Part shown: piece by piece, positions 9,463 through 16,290 of the stretch
How the letters are laid out: every line of letters begins with the position of its first letter
How positions within the stretch are numbered: position 1 is the first letter of the stretch
Source: Phenylobacterium sp.
GTDB taxonomy: Bacteria > Pseudomonadota > Alphaproteobacteria > Caulobacterales > Caulobacteraceae
Length of the DNA stretch: 42,511 nucleotides
Assembly: GCF_004297125.1 (NCBI RefSeq)
Contig: NZ_SCVD01000009.1
Location: 1 to 42,511, forward strand
Reading direction: 5' to 3'
Position numbers and translations under genes: made by a program
Notes under the pieces: generated by a model
Told to the model about the DNA's origin: nothing
The model's database searches: none
What the model saw: only the letters and a program-made list of their open reading frames with translations

Positions 9463-9784
9463 CATCCTGGCCCTGCCACGCCTGCCCCGCGACGCAGAGG
9501 GACCGGTCTTCGCCGAACCCTGGCAGGCGCAGGCCTTCGCCCTGACGCTGAAGCTGCACGAGGCGGACGCGTTCACCTGGACCGAATGGGCCGAGGCGCT
9601 TTCTGGGGAGCTGGCTCGCGATCCGGCCGACGACGGCTCGCGCTACTACGAACATTGGGTGGCCGCGCTGGAACGGCTCGCCACCGAACGCAACCTCGCC
9701 ACGCAGGCCGAGCTCCGCGCACGCAAAGGCGCGTGGGAAATGGCCTACTTGCATACGCCGCACGGCCAGCCGGTTCACCTTTAG
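9449..9784 (+). CDS. Nitrile hydratase accessory protein (cobalt-insertion chaperone type)
   Basis: 111-residue protein homologous in pattern to the N-terminal domain of the beta subunit (FAEPWQAQAFALTLKL, FTWTEWAEAL, YYEHWVAALERL). This matches the NhlE/P14K type, which carries cobalt-loaded alpha into the holoenzyme by subunit exchange. TTG at 9449 is the first start in frame and overlaps the beta gene by 14 bases; a GGGA lies about 9 bases before it. No CxCC motif of the iron-type activators is present, which agrees with a cobalt enzyme. It is the last gene of the nitrile hydratase operon; no hairpin follows. Confidence 0.88.
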   Translation: MSAPDILALPRLPRDAEGPVFAEPWQAQAFALTLKLHEADAFTWTEWAEALSGELARDPADDGSRYYEHWVAALERLATERNLATQAELRARKGAWEMAYLHTPHGQPVHL

Positions 9785-9838
9785 CCGTGGCGGGAACCTT
9801 CACCTTACTTTCCGCACTCACGCTGCGAGGAGACGGCG

Positions 9839-10051
9839 ATGGTTCAATTCGCAGTGGCGCGCAAAGACGGTGACTGGACGGTGTTCAGCGACGGGACGCC
9901 CGTGGCGAACGCGCTCTCGCGGTCTGCCGCTGTGCAGATGGCCAAGGACCTCGCATTCAAGGCGGAGGAGCGCGGCGAAACGGTCGAGCTCCTGATCCAG
10001 GGCTACTATGGCGAACTCAGCCGCCGGCTCACCGGCGGAACGGAAGCCTAG
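9839..10051 (+). CDS. Small hypothetical protein, DUF2188-like
   Basis: 70-residue protein preceded by a good Shine-Dalgarno (GAGGAGAC, about 6 bases before ATG 9839). The layout is a short beta hairpin (WTVFSDGTPVANAL), an amphipathic helix (AAVQMAKDLAFKAEERG) and a final strand (TVELLIQG). That pattern resembles DUF2188 proteins, but the match is by eye and weak. No signal peptide or metal site. It lies 54 bases after the nitrile hydratase operon and may be co-transcribed with it. Function unknown. Confidence 0.6.
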   Translation: MVQFAVARKDGDWTVFSDGTPVANALSRSAAVQMAKDLAFKAEERGETVELLIQGYYGELSRRLTGGTEA

Positions 10052-10118
10052 CACCCACCCTTGCGAACACGGCGCGTCGGATGGCCCTTGGCCCCTTCGC
10101 GATGTCGCTTGCGCACAC

Positions 10119-10161
10119 ATATCTCGTCAGTTATGGGTTTGACCCATAGCCCACGAGTTAT
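10119..10161. promoter_or_regulatory. Large dyad, candidate ArsR operator
   Basis: Inner arms TATGGGT (10132-10138) and ACCCATA (10142-10148) flank TTG. Outer arms CTCGT (10123-10127) and ACGAG (10153-10157), then ATA/TAT (10119-10121 and 10159-10161), are centred on the same base, 10140. The dyad ends 8 bases before the arsR ATG. ArsR proteins bind such dyads and repress their own genes; that it is this protein's operator is inference. Confidence 0.6.
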
Positions 10162-10169
10162 ACGTTCCG

Positions 10170-10493
10170 ATGTCCAGTTCCCACGACCTGCTCTTCAGGA
10201 CGCTCGCCGATCCGACGCGGCGGGCCCTCTTCGAACGGCTGTGCCGTGAGGGCGAGCAGACCGTCGGGGCGCTGACCGCCCAGGCCGGGGTCTCGCAACC
10301 GGCCGTCTCCAAACATCTCGGCGTCCTGAAGCAGGCCGGACTGGTGCGCGACCGCCACGCGGGCCGCCAGACGCACTACAGCGCGCAGCTCGGCGCCCTG
10401 GGCCCGCTGATCGACTGGACGAACCAGATGGCCGGCTTCTGGGAAGGCCGGTTCGACAACCTCGAGGACCTGCTCAAGAGGATGGACCAATGA
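10170..10493 (+). CDS. ArsR/SmtB family transcriptional regulator
   Basis: 107-residue winged-helix DNA-binding protein. The N-terminal LFRTLADPTRRALFERL is the ArsR signature helix, and QPAVSKHLGVLKQAGLV (about residues 43-59) is the recognition helix. No Cys-containing metal site (such as CVC in helix 3) is present, so it is probably not a classical metal sensor. It resembles the ArsR regulators paired with AHSA1/SRPBCC proteins. The ATG at 10170 follows a 43-bp dyad that is a likely autoregulatory operator. Its stop overlaps the next gene's ATG (ATGA), indicating one operon. Confidence 0.92.
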   Translation: MSSSHDLLFRTLADPTRRALFERLCREGEQTVGALTAQAGVSQPAVSKHLGVLKQAGLVRDRHAGRQTHYSAQLGALGPLIDWTNQMAGFWEGRFDNLEDLLKRMDQ

Positions 10494-10921
10494 CCGATAC
10501 CGCGACCGAAACCCGCTCCGTCGTCGTCGAGCGCGAGATCCCCCATCCGCCGGAGAAACTCTGGCGTGCGCTGACCCAGCCGCACCTGATGGAAGAGTGG
10601 CTGATGAAGAGCGACTTCGAGCCGTCGGTGGGCCACCGGTTCAACCTGCGCGGCGACTGGGGCGGCGTGCTGGACTGCGAGGTCCTGGTGGTCGAGCCGC
10701 TGAGGACGCTCGCCTACACCTGGAACTTCGCGCACGACGACCCGGCCTACAGCCTGGAAAGCGTGGTCACCTTCACGCTCACGCCGACGGATGCGGGCAC
10801 CCACCTGCGTATGGAACAGGCGGGCTTCCGGCCCAACCAGAAGCAGGCCTTCGGCGGCGCGCACGCCGGGTGGAAGCAGTTCCTCGCCAACCTCGATGAG
10901 GTCCTAGCTCGCGTGGACTGA
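10490..10921 (+). CDS. SRPBCC / AHSA1 domain protein
   Basis: 143-residue START-like fold protein. Family features are the first strand VVVEREIPHPPEKLWRALT, the EEWL segment, and the C-terminal helix GWKQFLANLDEVL. This class binds hydrophobic ligands or assists stress responses; the ligand here is unknown. Start ATG overlaps the arsR stop by 4 bases. ArsR-AHSA1 pairs are common in proteobacteria and suggest that the regulator controls this gene. Confidence 0.88.
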   Translation: MTDTATETRSVVVEREIPHPPEKLWRALTQPHLMEEWLMKSDFEPSVGHRFNLRGDWGGVLDCEVLVVEPLRTLAYTWNFAHDDPAYSLESVVTFTLTPTDAGTHLRMEQAGFRPNQKQAFGGAHAGWKQFLANLDEVLARVD

Positions 10922-10969
10922 CGCCGGCCGGTCCGATCCATTCAATCCCATCGCAAAAGGGAGGTACCA

Positions 10970-11194
10970 TTGAACCTGAACGCCTGGATCCGGCAGAGCC
11001 ACCGCTGGGTGTCCATCGCCTTCATGGCCGTGGTGGTCGCCATCTTCGTCACCCTGGGACTGGGCAGGCAGCCCGCGCAGTGGGTGTACTATGCGCCGCT
11101 GTTTCCCCTGGCCTTCCTGGCGCTGACCGGCCTGTACATGTTCCTGCTGCCGTACGTCGCCAAGGGCCGCGGCCAGCGCGTCACCAGCGGCTAG
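10970..11194 (+). CDS. Small two-helix membrane protein
   Basis: 74-residue protein with two predicted transmembrane helices, about residues 14-31 (WVSIAFMAVVVAIFVTLG) and 41-62 (YAPLFPLAFLALTGLYMFLLPY), joined by a short loop, and a basic C-terminus. A TTG start at 10970 is preferred because GGGAGG sits 5 bases upstream and no in-frame ATG fits. It lies 48 bases after the AHSA1 gene and 11 bases before the DUF1801 gene, so probably the same operon. Function unknown. Confidence 0.75.
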   Translation: MNLNAWIRQSHRWVSIAFMAVVVAIFVTLGLGRQPAQWVYYAPLFPLAFLALTGLYMFLLPYVAKGRGQRVTSG

Positions 11195-11205
11195 GAGCAA
11201 ACCCG

Positions 11206-11616
11206 ATGGCCGGCAAGCCGACCCTTCTCTCCGGCGGCAACCCGCAGATCGCCAAGGCCGACGGCGACGCGCCGGTGCAGGCCTACATCGCGGCCATGCC
11301 GGGGTGGAAGCGCGACGCCGGGCGCCGCCTCGACGCGCTCGTCGAGCGCATCGTCCCGGGGGTGAGAAAGGCGGTGAAATGGAACTCGCCCTTCTACGGC
11401 GTCGAGGGCCAGGGATGGTTCCTCAGCTTTCACTGCTTCAATCGGTACGTGAAGGTGACGTTCTTCCGCGGCGCGGCGCTGGATCCGCTTCCACCGGTCG
11501 GGTCCAAGGACGCGAACACGCGCTACTTCCATATCCATGAGGACGAACAGCCCGACGAGGCGCTGGTGGCGAGCTGGATCCGGCAAGCCACGGCGCTGCC
11601 CGGCTGGATGGCCTGA
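11206..11616 (+). CDS. DUF1801 domain protein (first of a tandem pair)
   Basis: 136-residue protein of the YdhG-like DUF1801 family. The signature is the helix RLDALVERIVPGVRKAVKWNSPFY followed by beta strands (WFLSFHCFNRYVKVTFFRG) and the KDANTRYFHIHEDEQPD block near the C-terminus. The biochemical function of the family is not established. The ATG at 11206 gives the normal N-terminus; longer in-frame openings overlap the preceding gene. It precedes a second, divergent DUF1801 gene by 31 bases. Confidence 0.85.
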   Translation: MAGKPTLLSGGNPQIAKADGDAPVQAYIAAMPGWKRDAGRRLDALVERIVPGVRKAVKWNSPFYGVEGQGWFLSFHCFNRYVKVTFFRGAALDPLPPVGSKDANTRYFHIHEDEQPDEALVASWIRQATALPGWMA

Positions 11617-11647
11617 CGCCCAACCTCAGACGAAGGCGACGACAACG

Positions 11648-12070
11648 ATGCAGAAGAACGACGTCCGGGTGGACGCGGGCGCTTCGCCCTCGCAGTTCAT
11701 CGACGCGAAGATCGAGGCGCTGGGCGACTGGCGGGGCGAGACGCTGGCCCGCGTGCGAGCGCTCATCAGGCAGGCCGACCCCGAGGTGGTCGAGGAGGTG
11801 AAGTGGGGCGGGACGCCGGTCTGGTCGCACGCCGGCATTATCACCACCGGCGAAACCTACAAGGCGGTCGTGAAGCTCACCTTCGCCAAGGGCGCCTCGC
11901 TGGAGGACCCGTCAGGGCTCTTCAATTCCAGCCTGGAGGGCAATACCCGGCGCGCGATCGATTTCCGCGAGGGCGATAAGGTCAACGAAGAGGCGTTCAA
12001 GGCGCTCGTCCGGGCCGCCGTGACGCTGAACACCTCGGCGCGACCCCGGAAGAAGCCAACGGGCGCCTGA
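11648..12070 (+). CDS. DUF1801 domain protein (second of a tandem pair)
   Basis: 140-residue DUF1801 protein with the diagnostic helix ARVRALIRQADPEVVEEVKWG and the following strand block (PVWSHAGIITTGETYKAVVKLTFAKGA in part, residues about 57-83). It ends in a basic tail (RPRKKPTGA). It differs clearly from the preceding DUF1801 protein, so this is not a recent duplication. It is the last gene of the arsR-type operon; a short GCCGCC/GGCGGC hairpin follows its stop. Confidence 0.86.
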   Translation: MQKNDVRVDAGASPSQFIDAKIEALGDWRGETLARVRALIRQADPEVVEEVKWGGTPVWSHAGIITTGETYKAVVKLTFAKGASLEDPSGLFNSSLEGNTRRAIDFREGDKVNEEAFKALVRAAVTLNTSARPRKKPTGA

Positions 12071-12081
12071 GGCGCGGGTCG

Positions 12082-12102
12082 GCCGCCGTGCGGGCGGCGT
12101 TT
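12082..12102 (+). terminator. Short hairpin after the DUF1801 operon
   Basis: Arms GCCGCC (12082-12087) and GGCGGC (12093-12098) with a 5-nt loop, followed by GTTTA. The stem is short and the T-tract minimal, so it is a weak terminator candidate lying between two convergent genes. Confidence 0.4.
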
Positions 12103-12460
12103 AGCCGGTTCGGCGCATCTGCGACTTCATCTCACGCTTGGCGCGGGCTTCGGCCTTGGCCGCCGCCTTGCGCGCCTTGCGGTCGTCGCGCTTGAGCTGG
12201 AGCATCAGCTCCTCGTCGTTTTCCATCGCGATGCGCGCTTCTTCCTCGGCCTTTTCCTTGGCGAGGCGGGCGGCTTCCTTCTCGGCGGCGCGCTTGGCGC
12301 GCACCTCTTCGATTTCGCGGGCCTTCTTCTGCTCGCGGGTCTCGAAGACTTCGGCTTGGACGGTGGGCTTGGGCTTGAATTTCGCCAGGAGGGCTTTCCG
12401 AGCTTCGGCCTGGGCGGCGAGGCGGTCGGAGAAGCCAGGCAGAACCTTGGATTCTCTCAT
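12101..12460 (-). CDS. DUF6481-type charged coiled-coil protein
   Basis: 119-residue protein made almost entirely of a long Lys/Arg/Glu/Ala helix (about residues 15-115), matching the small alphaproteobacterial DUF6481 family by composition and by the FSDRLAAQAEARKALLAKFK opening. No enzyme motif. ATG at 12460 is used; a GTG two codons upstream (12466) is an equal alternative. It lies downstream of ndk on the same strand, but a hairpin at 12494-12515 lies between them, suggesting its own promoter. Function unknown; extended charged helices of this type often bind nucleic acid or ribosomes, which is speculation here. Confidence 0.75.
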   Translation of the reverse strand: MRESKVLPGFSDRLAAQAEARKALLAKFKPKPTVQAEVFETREQKKAREIEEVRAKRAAEKEAARLAKEKAEEEARIAMENDEELMLQLKRDDRKARKAAAKAEARAKREMKSQMRRTG

Positions 12461-12493
12461 GTTCACTTATGGCGGTTGGGGATAAAAACGTGG

Positions 12494-12515
12494 TCCGCGG
12501 GGAAAACCCCGCGGA
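12494..12515 (-). terminator. Hairpin after ndk, probable intrinsic terminator
   Basis: Nine-base perfect arms (CCGCGGGG plus one A-T pair, 12494-12502 and 12507-12515) around an AAAA/TTTT loop. On the minus strand, TTTTT follows (12484-12488) after a 5-6 nt offset. It sits 20 bases beyond the ndk stop. Confidence 0.65.
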
Positions 12516-12535
12516 ACCGAACTCGTTGCGTCAGG

Positions 12536-12955
12536 TCAGCCGACGATGTCGGCGTCCGTGAAGAACTGAGCGATCTCGATCTTGGCGTTCTCGGCGCTGT
12601 CCGAACCGTGGACCGAGTTTTCGCCGACGCTTTCGGCGTAGAGCTTGCGGATGGTGCCGTCGGCGGCCTGGGCCGGGTTCGTGGCGCCCATCACTTCGCG
12701 GTACCGGGCGACGGCGTTGTCGCCTTCCAGCACCTGGACGACGACCGGGGCCGAGGTCATGAACTCGACCAACTCGCCGTAGAACGGCCGCTCGGCGTGG
12801 ACTTCATAGAACTTCTTCGCCTGGGCCTCGGTCATCTTGATGCGGCGCTGGGCGACGATGCGCAGGCCGGCGTCCTCGATCACCGCGTTGACCTTGCCGG
12901 TCAGGTTCCGACGCGTGGCGTCCGGCTTGATGATCGAGAAGGTGCGTTCGGTCAT
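12536..12955 (-). CDS. ndk: Nucleoside diphosphate kinase
   Basis: 139-residue housekeeping enzyme transferring the gamma phosphate between nucleoside triphosphates via a phosphohistidine. The active-site His lies in NSVHGSDS (about residue 117), and the ATP/Mg region [14 protein letters not shown] opens the protein. Length is normal for bacterial Ndk. ATG at 12955 is the family start; the frame is open for 49 further codons upstream but without similarity. Divergent from the ABC-F gene (149 bases between starts), with a hairpin terminator downstream. Confidence 0.98.
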   Translation of the reverse strand: MTERTFSIIKPDATRRNLTGKVNAVIEDAGLRIVAQRRIKMTEAQAKKFYEVHAERPFYGELVEFMTSAPVVVQVLEGDNAVARYREVMGATNPAQAADGTIRKLYAESVGENSVHGSDSAENAKIEIAQFFTDADIVG

Positions 12956-13104
12956 GGGCTCCGATGGGGCTCTAGGAAGAATTGGGAGACGCGCGAAGTG
13001 TCTCCGCACGGTGGCGGGGTCTATATCGTCATCCCGCACTGCGAAGCAAGACGCCGCGCGCCAATGACGCGGGGCAATTCCTCTGCTAGAGGCCCCGCCC
13101 ACTC

Positions 13105-14982
13105 ATGCTGCAGATCAATGACCTTGTCCTCGACGCCTGGGGACGCCGATTCTTCGACCACGCCACGGTCACCCTGCCCAAGGACGCCAAGGTTGGCCTC
13201 GTGGGGCGCAACGGCGTGGGCAAGTCGACCCTGTTCAAGGTGGTCCTAGGCCAGCTCACGCCCGGCGGCGGCGAGGTCGGGGTCCCGCGCGCCGCGCGCA
13301 TCGGGTCGGTGGACCAGGAACATCCCGCCACGCCGGTGAGCCTGCTGGACACCGTGCTCGAGGCCGACGTCGAGCGCCACGACCTGCTGCAGCGCCTCGA
13401 GACCGCCGAGCCCGAAGACATGGGCGACATCTACACGCGGCTGATCGAGATCGACGCCGACCGCGCGCCGTCGCGAGCCGCCGAGATCCTGGCGGGCCTG
13501 GGCTTCAGCCAGGCCGACCTCAGCCGGCCGATGGCCGAGTTCTCGGGCGGCTGGCGGATGCGGGTCGCGCTGGCGGCCAGCCTGTTCGCCGAGCCCGACC
13601 TGCTGCTGCTGGACGAGCCGACCAACTATCTCGACCTGGAAGGCGCGCTCTGGCTGGAGGCGCGGCTCCAGAAGTATCCCCACACCGCCATCGTCATCAG
13701 CCACGACCGCGAGCTGCTGAACAACTCCGTCGACCACATCCTGCACCTGAAGGACGGCAAGCTCGACCTGTACCCTGGCGGCTACGACAACTTCGAGCGC
13801 CAGCTCTCCGAGAAGCTGCGCCTGCAGGAGGCGAACCGCGCCAAGGTCGAGGCCCGCCGCGAGCACCTGCAGGCCTTCGTGGACCGGTTCCGCGCCAAGG
13901 CGTCGAAGGCCACCCAGGCCCAGTCGCGCCTGAAGATGATCGCCAAGCTCCCGCCGGTCTCCTACGTGATCGAGGATCGGGTGACGCCCTTCTCCCTGCC
14001 CTCCCCCGAACGGCCGCTGGCCCCGCCCCTGCTCCGGCTGGAGGGCGCCACCGTCGGCTATGGCGGCCCGCCGATCCTGCGGAAGCTGGACCTGCGCCTG
14101 GACATCGACGACCGCATCGGCCTGCTGGGCGTCAATGGCGCGGGCAAGTCGACCTTCGCCAAGCTGGTGGCCGGGGCCCTTGAGGTCGAGTCCGGCACGC
14201 TGCACCGCAGTCCGCGGCTGAAGGTCGGCTGGTTCCACCAGCACCAGATCGAGGCGATGGACCCCGCGGACACGCCGCTGGACATCATCCGCCGCGTGCT
14301 TCCGCAGGCCAGCGAGGCGGCGCGCCGGTCGCGGCTGGCCCAGTTCGGCATCACCTTCGAGAAGTCGGACACCACCGTCGCCAACCTGTCGGGGGGCGAG
14401 CGGGCGCGGCTGCTGCTGAACCTGGTGGCCATGGAGGCGCCACACCTCCTGATCCTGGACGAACCGACCAACCACCTGGACATCGACTCGCGACGCGCGC
14501 TGCTGGACGCCCTGAACGACTACGAGGGCGCGGTGATCCTGATCACCCACGACCGTTCGCTGATGGAGCTGGTGGCCGACCGCCTGTGGCTGGCCGCGGA
14601 CGGCGGGATCGAACCCTTCGACGGCGACATGGAGGACTACGCGGCCTTCGTGCTGGAGCGCGCCCGCGTGGCCTCCCGCGCGCCGACGCAGATCAAGGCC
14701 GAACCGGTCGTGGCGCCGCCGCCCCCGCCGCCTCCGCCCAAGGCGAAGCTGCCGACCGGCACCGCGCGCCGACGCGCCGAGACGGCCGAGGCCGCCCTGG
14801 CCAAGGCCACGGAGCTGGTCGCGATGATCGACCGGACCCTCACGGATCCGGCGACCTTCACCGGCGATCCGGGGAAGGCCGCCGAACTCTCCCGCAGGCG
14901 GGAGGCCGCCCAGGCCGCCCTCGAGGCGGCCGAACGGGAATGGATCGAGGCCCAGGAGGCCTACGAATCCCTGATCAGGTGA
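13105..14982 (+). CDS. ABC-F family ATPase (Uup/YheS type)
   Basis: 625-residue soluble protein with two ABC cassettes and no membrane segment, typical of ribosome-associated ABC-F translation factors. First cassette: Walker A GRNGVGKST (34-42), signature FSGGW (146-150), Walker B LLLLDEPTN (D170/E171). Linker helices carry KASKATQAQSRLKM (about 270-284), typical of the ABC-F P-site interaction motif. Second cassette: Walker A GVNGAGKST (342-350), signature LSGGE (428-432), Walker B LILDEPTN (D452/E453). A run of eight prolines near residue 541 joins a C-terminal coiled coil (about 555-625) like that of Uup/YheS. Exact subfamily is uncertain. The last 8 bases overlap the convergent gene at 14975. 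Confidence 0.93.
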   Translation: MLQINDLVLDAWGRRFFDHATVTLPKDAKVGLVGRNGVGKSTLFKVVLGQLTPGGGEVGVPRAARIGSVDQEHPATPVSLLDTVLEADVERHDLLQRLETAEPEDMGDIYTRLIEIDADRAPSRAAEILAGLGFSQADLSRPMAEFSGGWRMRVALAASLFAEPDLLLLDEPTNYLDLEGALWLEARLQKYPHTAIVISHDRELLNNSVDHILHLKDGKLDLYPGGYDNFERQLSEKLRLQEANRAKVEARREHLQAFVDRFRAKASKATQAQSRLKMIAKLPPVSYVIEDRVTPFSLPSPERPLAPPLLRLEGATVGYGGPPILRKLDLRLDIDDRIGLLGVNGAGKSTFAKLVAGALEVESGTLHRSPRLKVGWFHQHQIEAMDPADTPLDIIRRVLPQASEAARRSRLAQFGITFEKSDTTVANLSGGERARLLLNLVAMEAPHLLILDEPTNHLDIDSRRALLDALNDYEGAVILITHDRSLMELVADRLWLAADGGIEPFDGDMEDYAAFVLERARVASRAPTQIKAEPVVAPPPPPPPPKAKLPTGTARRRAETAEAALAKATELVAMIDRTLTDPATFTGDPGKAAELSRRREAAQAALEAAEREWIEAQEAYESLIR

Positions 14983-15259
14983 TGTGCTTGGGGCTGATCG
15001 GGTCAGAACCCGGGAAGGTCTCCTCGATCGCCTCGTCCAGCAGCGCCTCCTGACGGTCCTCGGCCGCCGCTTCGCGTTCCGCCATGTGGTCGTGCTTCTG
15101 ACCTTCGGGCGCGGGAACAGCCGGGCGGCTGGACGGCGCGTCGATATGACGGTGCTCTTCGACCGCCTTCTTCGGGTCCGACGCCATGTCGGCGGCGGCC
15201 TGGCCGGAGCCATGGGAGAACGCGCGCTGGGCTTCTTGTTCAGTCTGCTTGTGGGGCAT
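14975..15259 (-). CDS. Small acidic hypothetical protein with ETFPxSDP motif
   Basis: 94-residue, mostly disordered, charged protein. Its C-terminus carries LDEAIEETFPGSDPISPKH, a motif I have seen in many short alphaproteobacterial proteins of unknown function. No signal peptide. ATG at 15259 has a GAGGAAG ribosome site 7 bases upstream. A GCAAC-N16-CGTT element at 15288-15312 fits an EcfG (general stress sigma) promoter. The 3' end overlaps the ABC-F gene by 8 bases, tail to tail. Confidence 0.75.
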   Translation of the reverse strand: MPHKQTEQEAQRAFSHGSGQAAADMASDPKKAVEEHRHIDAPSSRPAVPAPEGQKHDHMAEREAAAEDRQEALLDEAIEETFPGSDPISPKHIT

Positions 15260-15287
15260 TTTGGCTTCCTCGAAGTGTCCCCGAAGG

Positions 15288-15312
15288 AACGCCCCGCACG
15301 CCGATCAGTTGC
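15288..15312 (-). promoter_or_regulatory. Candidate EcfG-type promoter for the 94-residue protein gene
   Basis: Minus-strand -35 GCAAC (15312-15308, one mismatch from GGAAC), 16-base spacer, -10 CGTT (15291-15288, perfect). Predicted transcription start is about 20 bases before the ATG at 15259. Confidence 0.55.
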
Positions 15313-15327
15313 CTTGACTGTAGCGGC

Positions 15328-15648
15328 TCAGCCCTTCTTCGGGGGGCCCAGAAGGATCTGGCCCTCGTCGCGCAGCCGGCCCTTCACCTTGTTGGCGATC
15401 ATCGCGAAGATGCCGGGCAGATGGACTTCCAGCCGCGCCTCGCGCTCCTGGATGTCTATCGTGCCCGTGACCGTCTGGCCGATGGCCAGCAGCGAGAATC
15501 GCATCAGGTCGCCGTCCCAGGCCTGCTTGATCTCGCCCACGGCGCCGATCTGGGAGGTCAGGCGGCCGATGCCCTCGTCGATCCTCCGACGCGCCTCCGC
15601 CTTGCCGAGTTCGTGGGGGATGGTGACGACGACGGGCTTGCTCATCAT
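15328..15648 (-). CDS. Polyhydroxyalkanoic acid system-type protein (PHA granule region family)
   Basis: 106-residue soluble protein. The opening VVTIPHELGKAEARRRIDEGIGR, the central strand set and the ending IFAMIANKVKGRLRDEGQILL match the family annotated as polyhydroxyalkanoic acid system protein, whose molecular role is not established. Two adjacent ATGs (15648, 15645) are possible starts. No PHA synthase or phasin genes lie nearby. Upstream, GGAAC and CGTT boxes occur with an 18-base spacer (15655-15681), longer than the EcfG norm. Confidence 0.8.
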   Translation of the reverse strand: MMSKPVVVTIPHELGKAEARRRIDEGIGRLTSQIGAVGEIKQAWDGDLMRFSLLAIGQTVTGTIDIQEREARLEVHLPGIFAMIANKVKGRLRDEGQILLGPPKKG

Positions 15649-15654
15649 GCCTAC

Positions 15655-15681
15655 AACGACCGAATCGCGGGCCGGGGTTCC
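15655..15681 (-). promoter_or_regulatory. GGAAC/CGTT pair with long spacer, weak EcfG-type promoter candidate
   Basis: Perfect GGAAC (15681-15677) and CGTT (15658-15655) on the minus strand, but spaced 18 bases, not 16-17. The CGTT lies only 7 bases before the ATG at 15648, leaving almost no leader, so a leaderless or later start would be needed. Confidence 0.3.
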
Positions 15682-15714
15682 GGCGACCTTCGCGATCGCC
15701 GCAATCCCATGCCG

Positions 15715-16182
15715 TCAGAGGAAGGTCCAGCGGCGGTTCGCCTCGCGGGGCCGCAGGTTGTTCTGCACGTTGCGAACGCCCTCGATATCGGCGACGTCCT
15801 CGATGCGGCGCTTGTCGGCCTTGTGCCGCACCGTGCCGTTCAGGGTCACCTCGCCGTCATGAACCTCGACCTCGACCTCGCGCAGGTCGAGCCGGCGTTC
15901 GTCGTTCAACCGCTCCATGATCACGGCCCAGAGCACCCGGTCCGAAGGGCCGTCGCGGCGGGCGCGATGGCGCTCGTCGTCCCAGTCCGCCGACCGCGGG
16001 GGCCGTTCGGCCTCGTAGACCGGGTCCGGCCGGACATCGTCGTAAGCCCGGTAGCCCGAGCGCGTGCGTGGATCGTAGCCGTAGAGGTTCGAATAGTCCG
16101 CCTGGCCGAAATCGTCCCGGTCGCGGTCGCGAAGGCGCCGCAGCCGCTCCGCCTCCAGGTCGCGCATATCTTCCCGGCGCAT
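15715..16182 (-). CDS. BON domain protein
   Basis: 155-residue protein. Residues 1-75 are a charged, Arg/Asp/Tyr-rich low-complexity segment; a single BON domain covers about 80-148 (strands VEVEVHDGEVTLNGTV and the IEDVADIEGVRNVQNNL helix-strand). BON domains bind phospholipid and occur in envelope stress proteins such as OsmY, but no signal peptide is visible, so location is uncertain. ATG at 16182 is fixed by GGAGG 5 bases upstream. The open frame extends much further upstream but without family signal and across the neighbouring gene. An EcfG-like promoter (16220-16244) precedes it, fitting a stress role. Confidence 0.86.
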   Translation of the reverse strand: MRREDMRDLEAERLRRLRDRDRDDFGQADYSNLYGYDPRTRSGYRAYDDVRPDPVYEAERPPRSADWDDERHRARRDGPSDRVLWAVIMERLNDERRLDLREVEVEVHDGEVTLNGTVRHKADKRRIEDVADIEGVRNVQNNLRPREANRRWTFL

Positions 16183-16219
16183 GATCGCCTCCTTAAATCC
16201 GTCGTGAAGGTGCGGGAGA

Positions 16220-16244
16220 AACCTACGCCTTGCGCTTCGGTTCC
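16220..16244 (-). promoter_or_regulatory. Candidate EcfG-type promoter for the BON protein gene
   Basis: Minus-strand GGAAC (16244-16240, perfect), 16-base spacer, GGTT (16223-16220, one mismatch from CGTT). The predicted start is about 30 bases before the ATG at 16182, and the leader contains the GGAGG ribosome site. Confidence 0.6.
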
Positions 16245-16290
16245 AGGCCGGGACCATGTGGCGCGTCCGACTCAAGGAAGCTGAGGCCCC

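Noticed and set aside
9793..9817. GGAAC upstream of the 70-residue ORF as an EcfG promoter
   Set aside because: No CGTT-like box lies 16-17 bases downstream (GCAC/CACT found instead).
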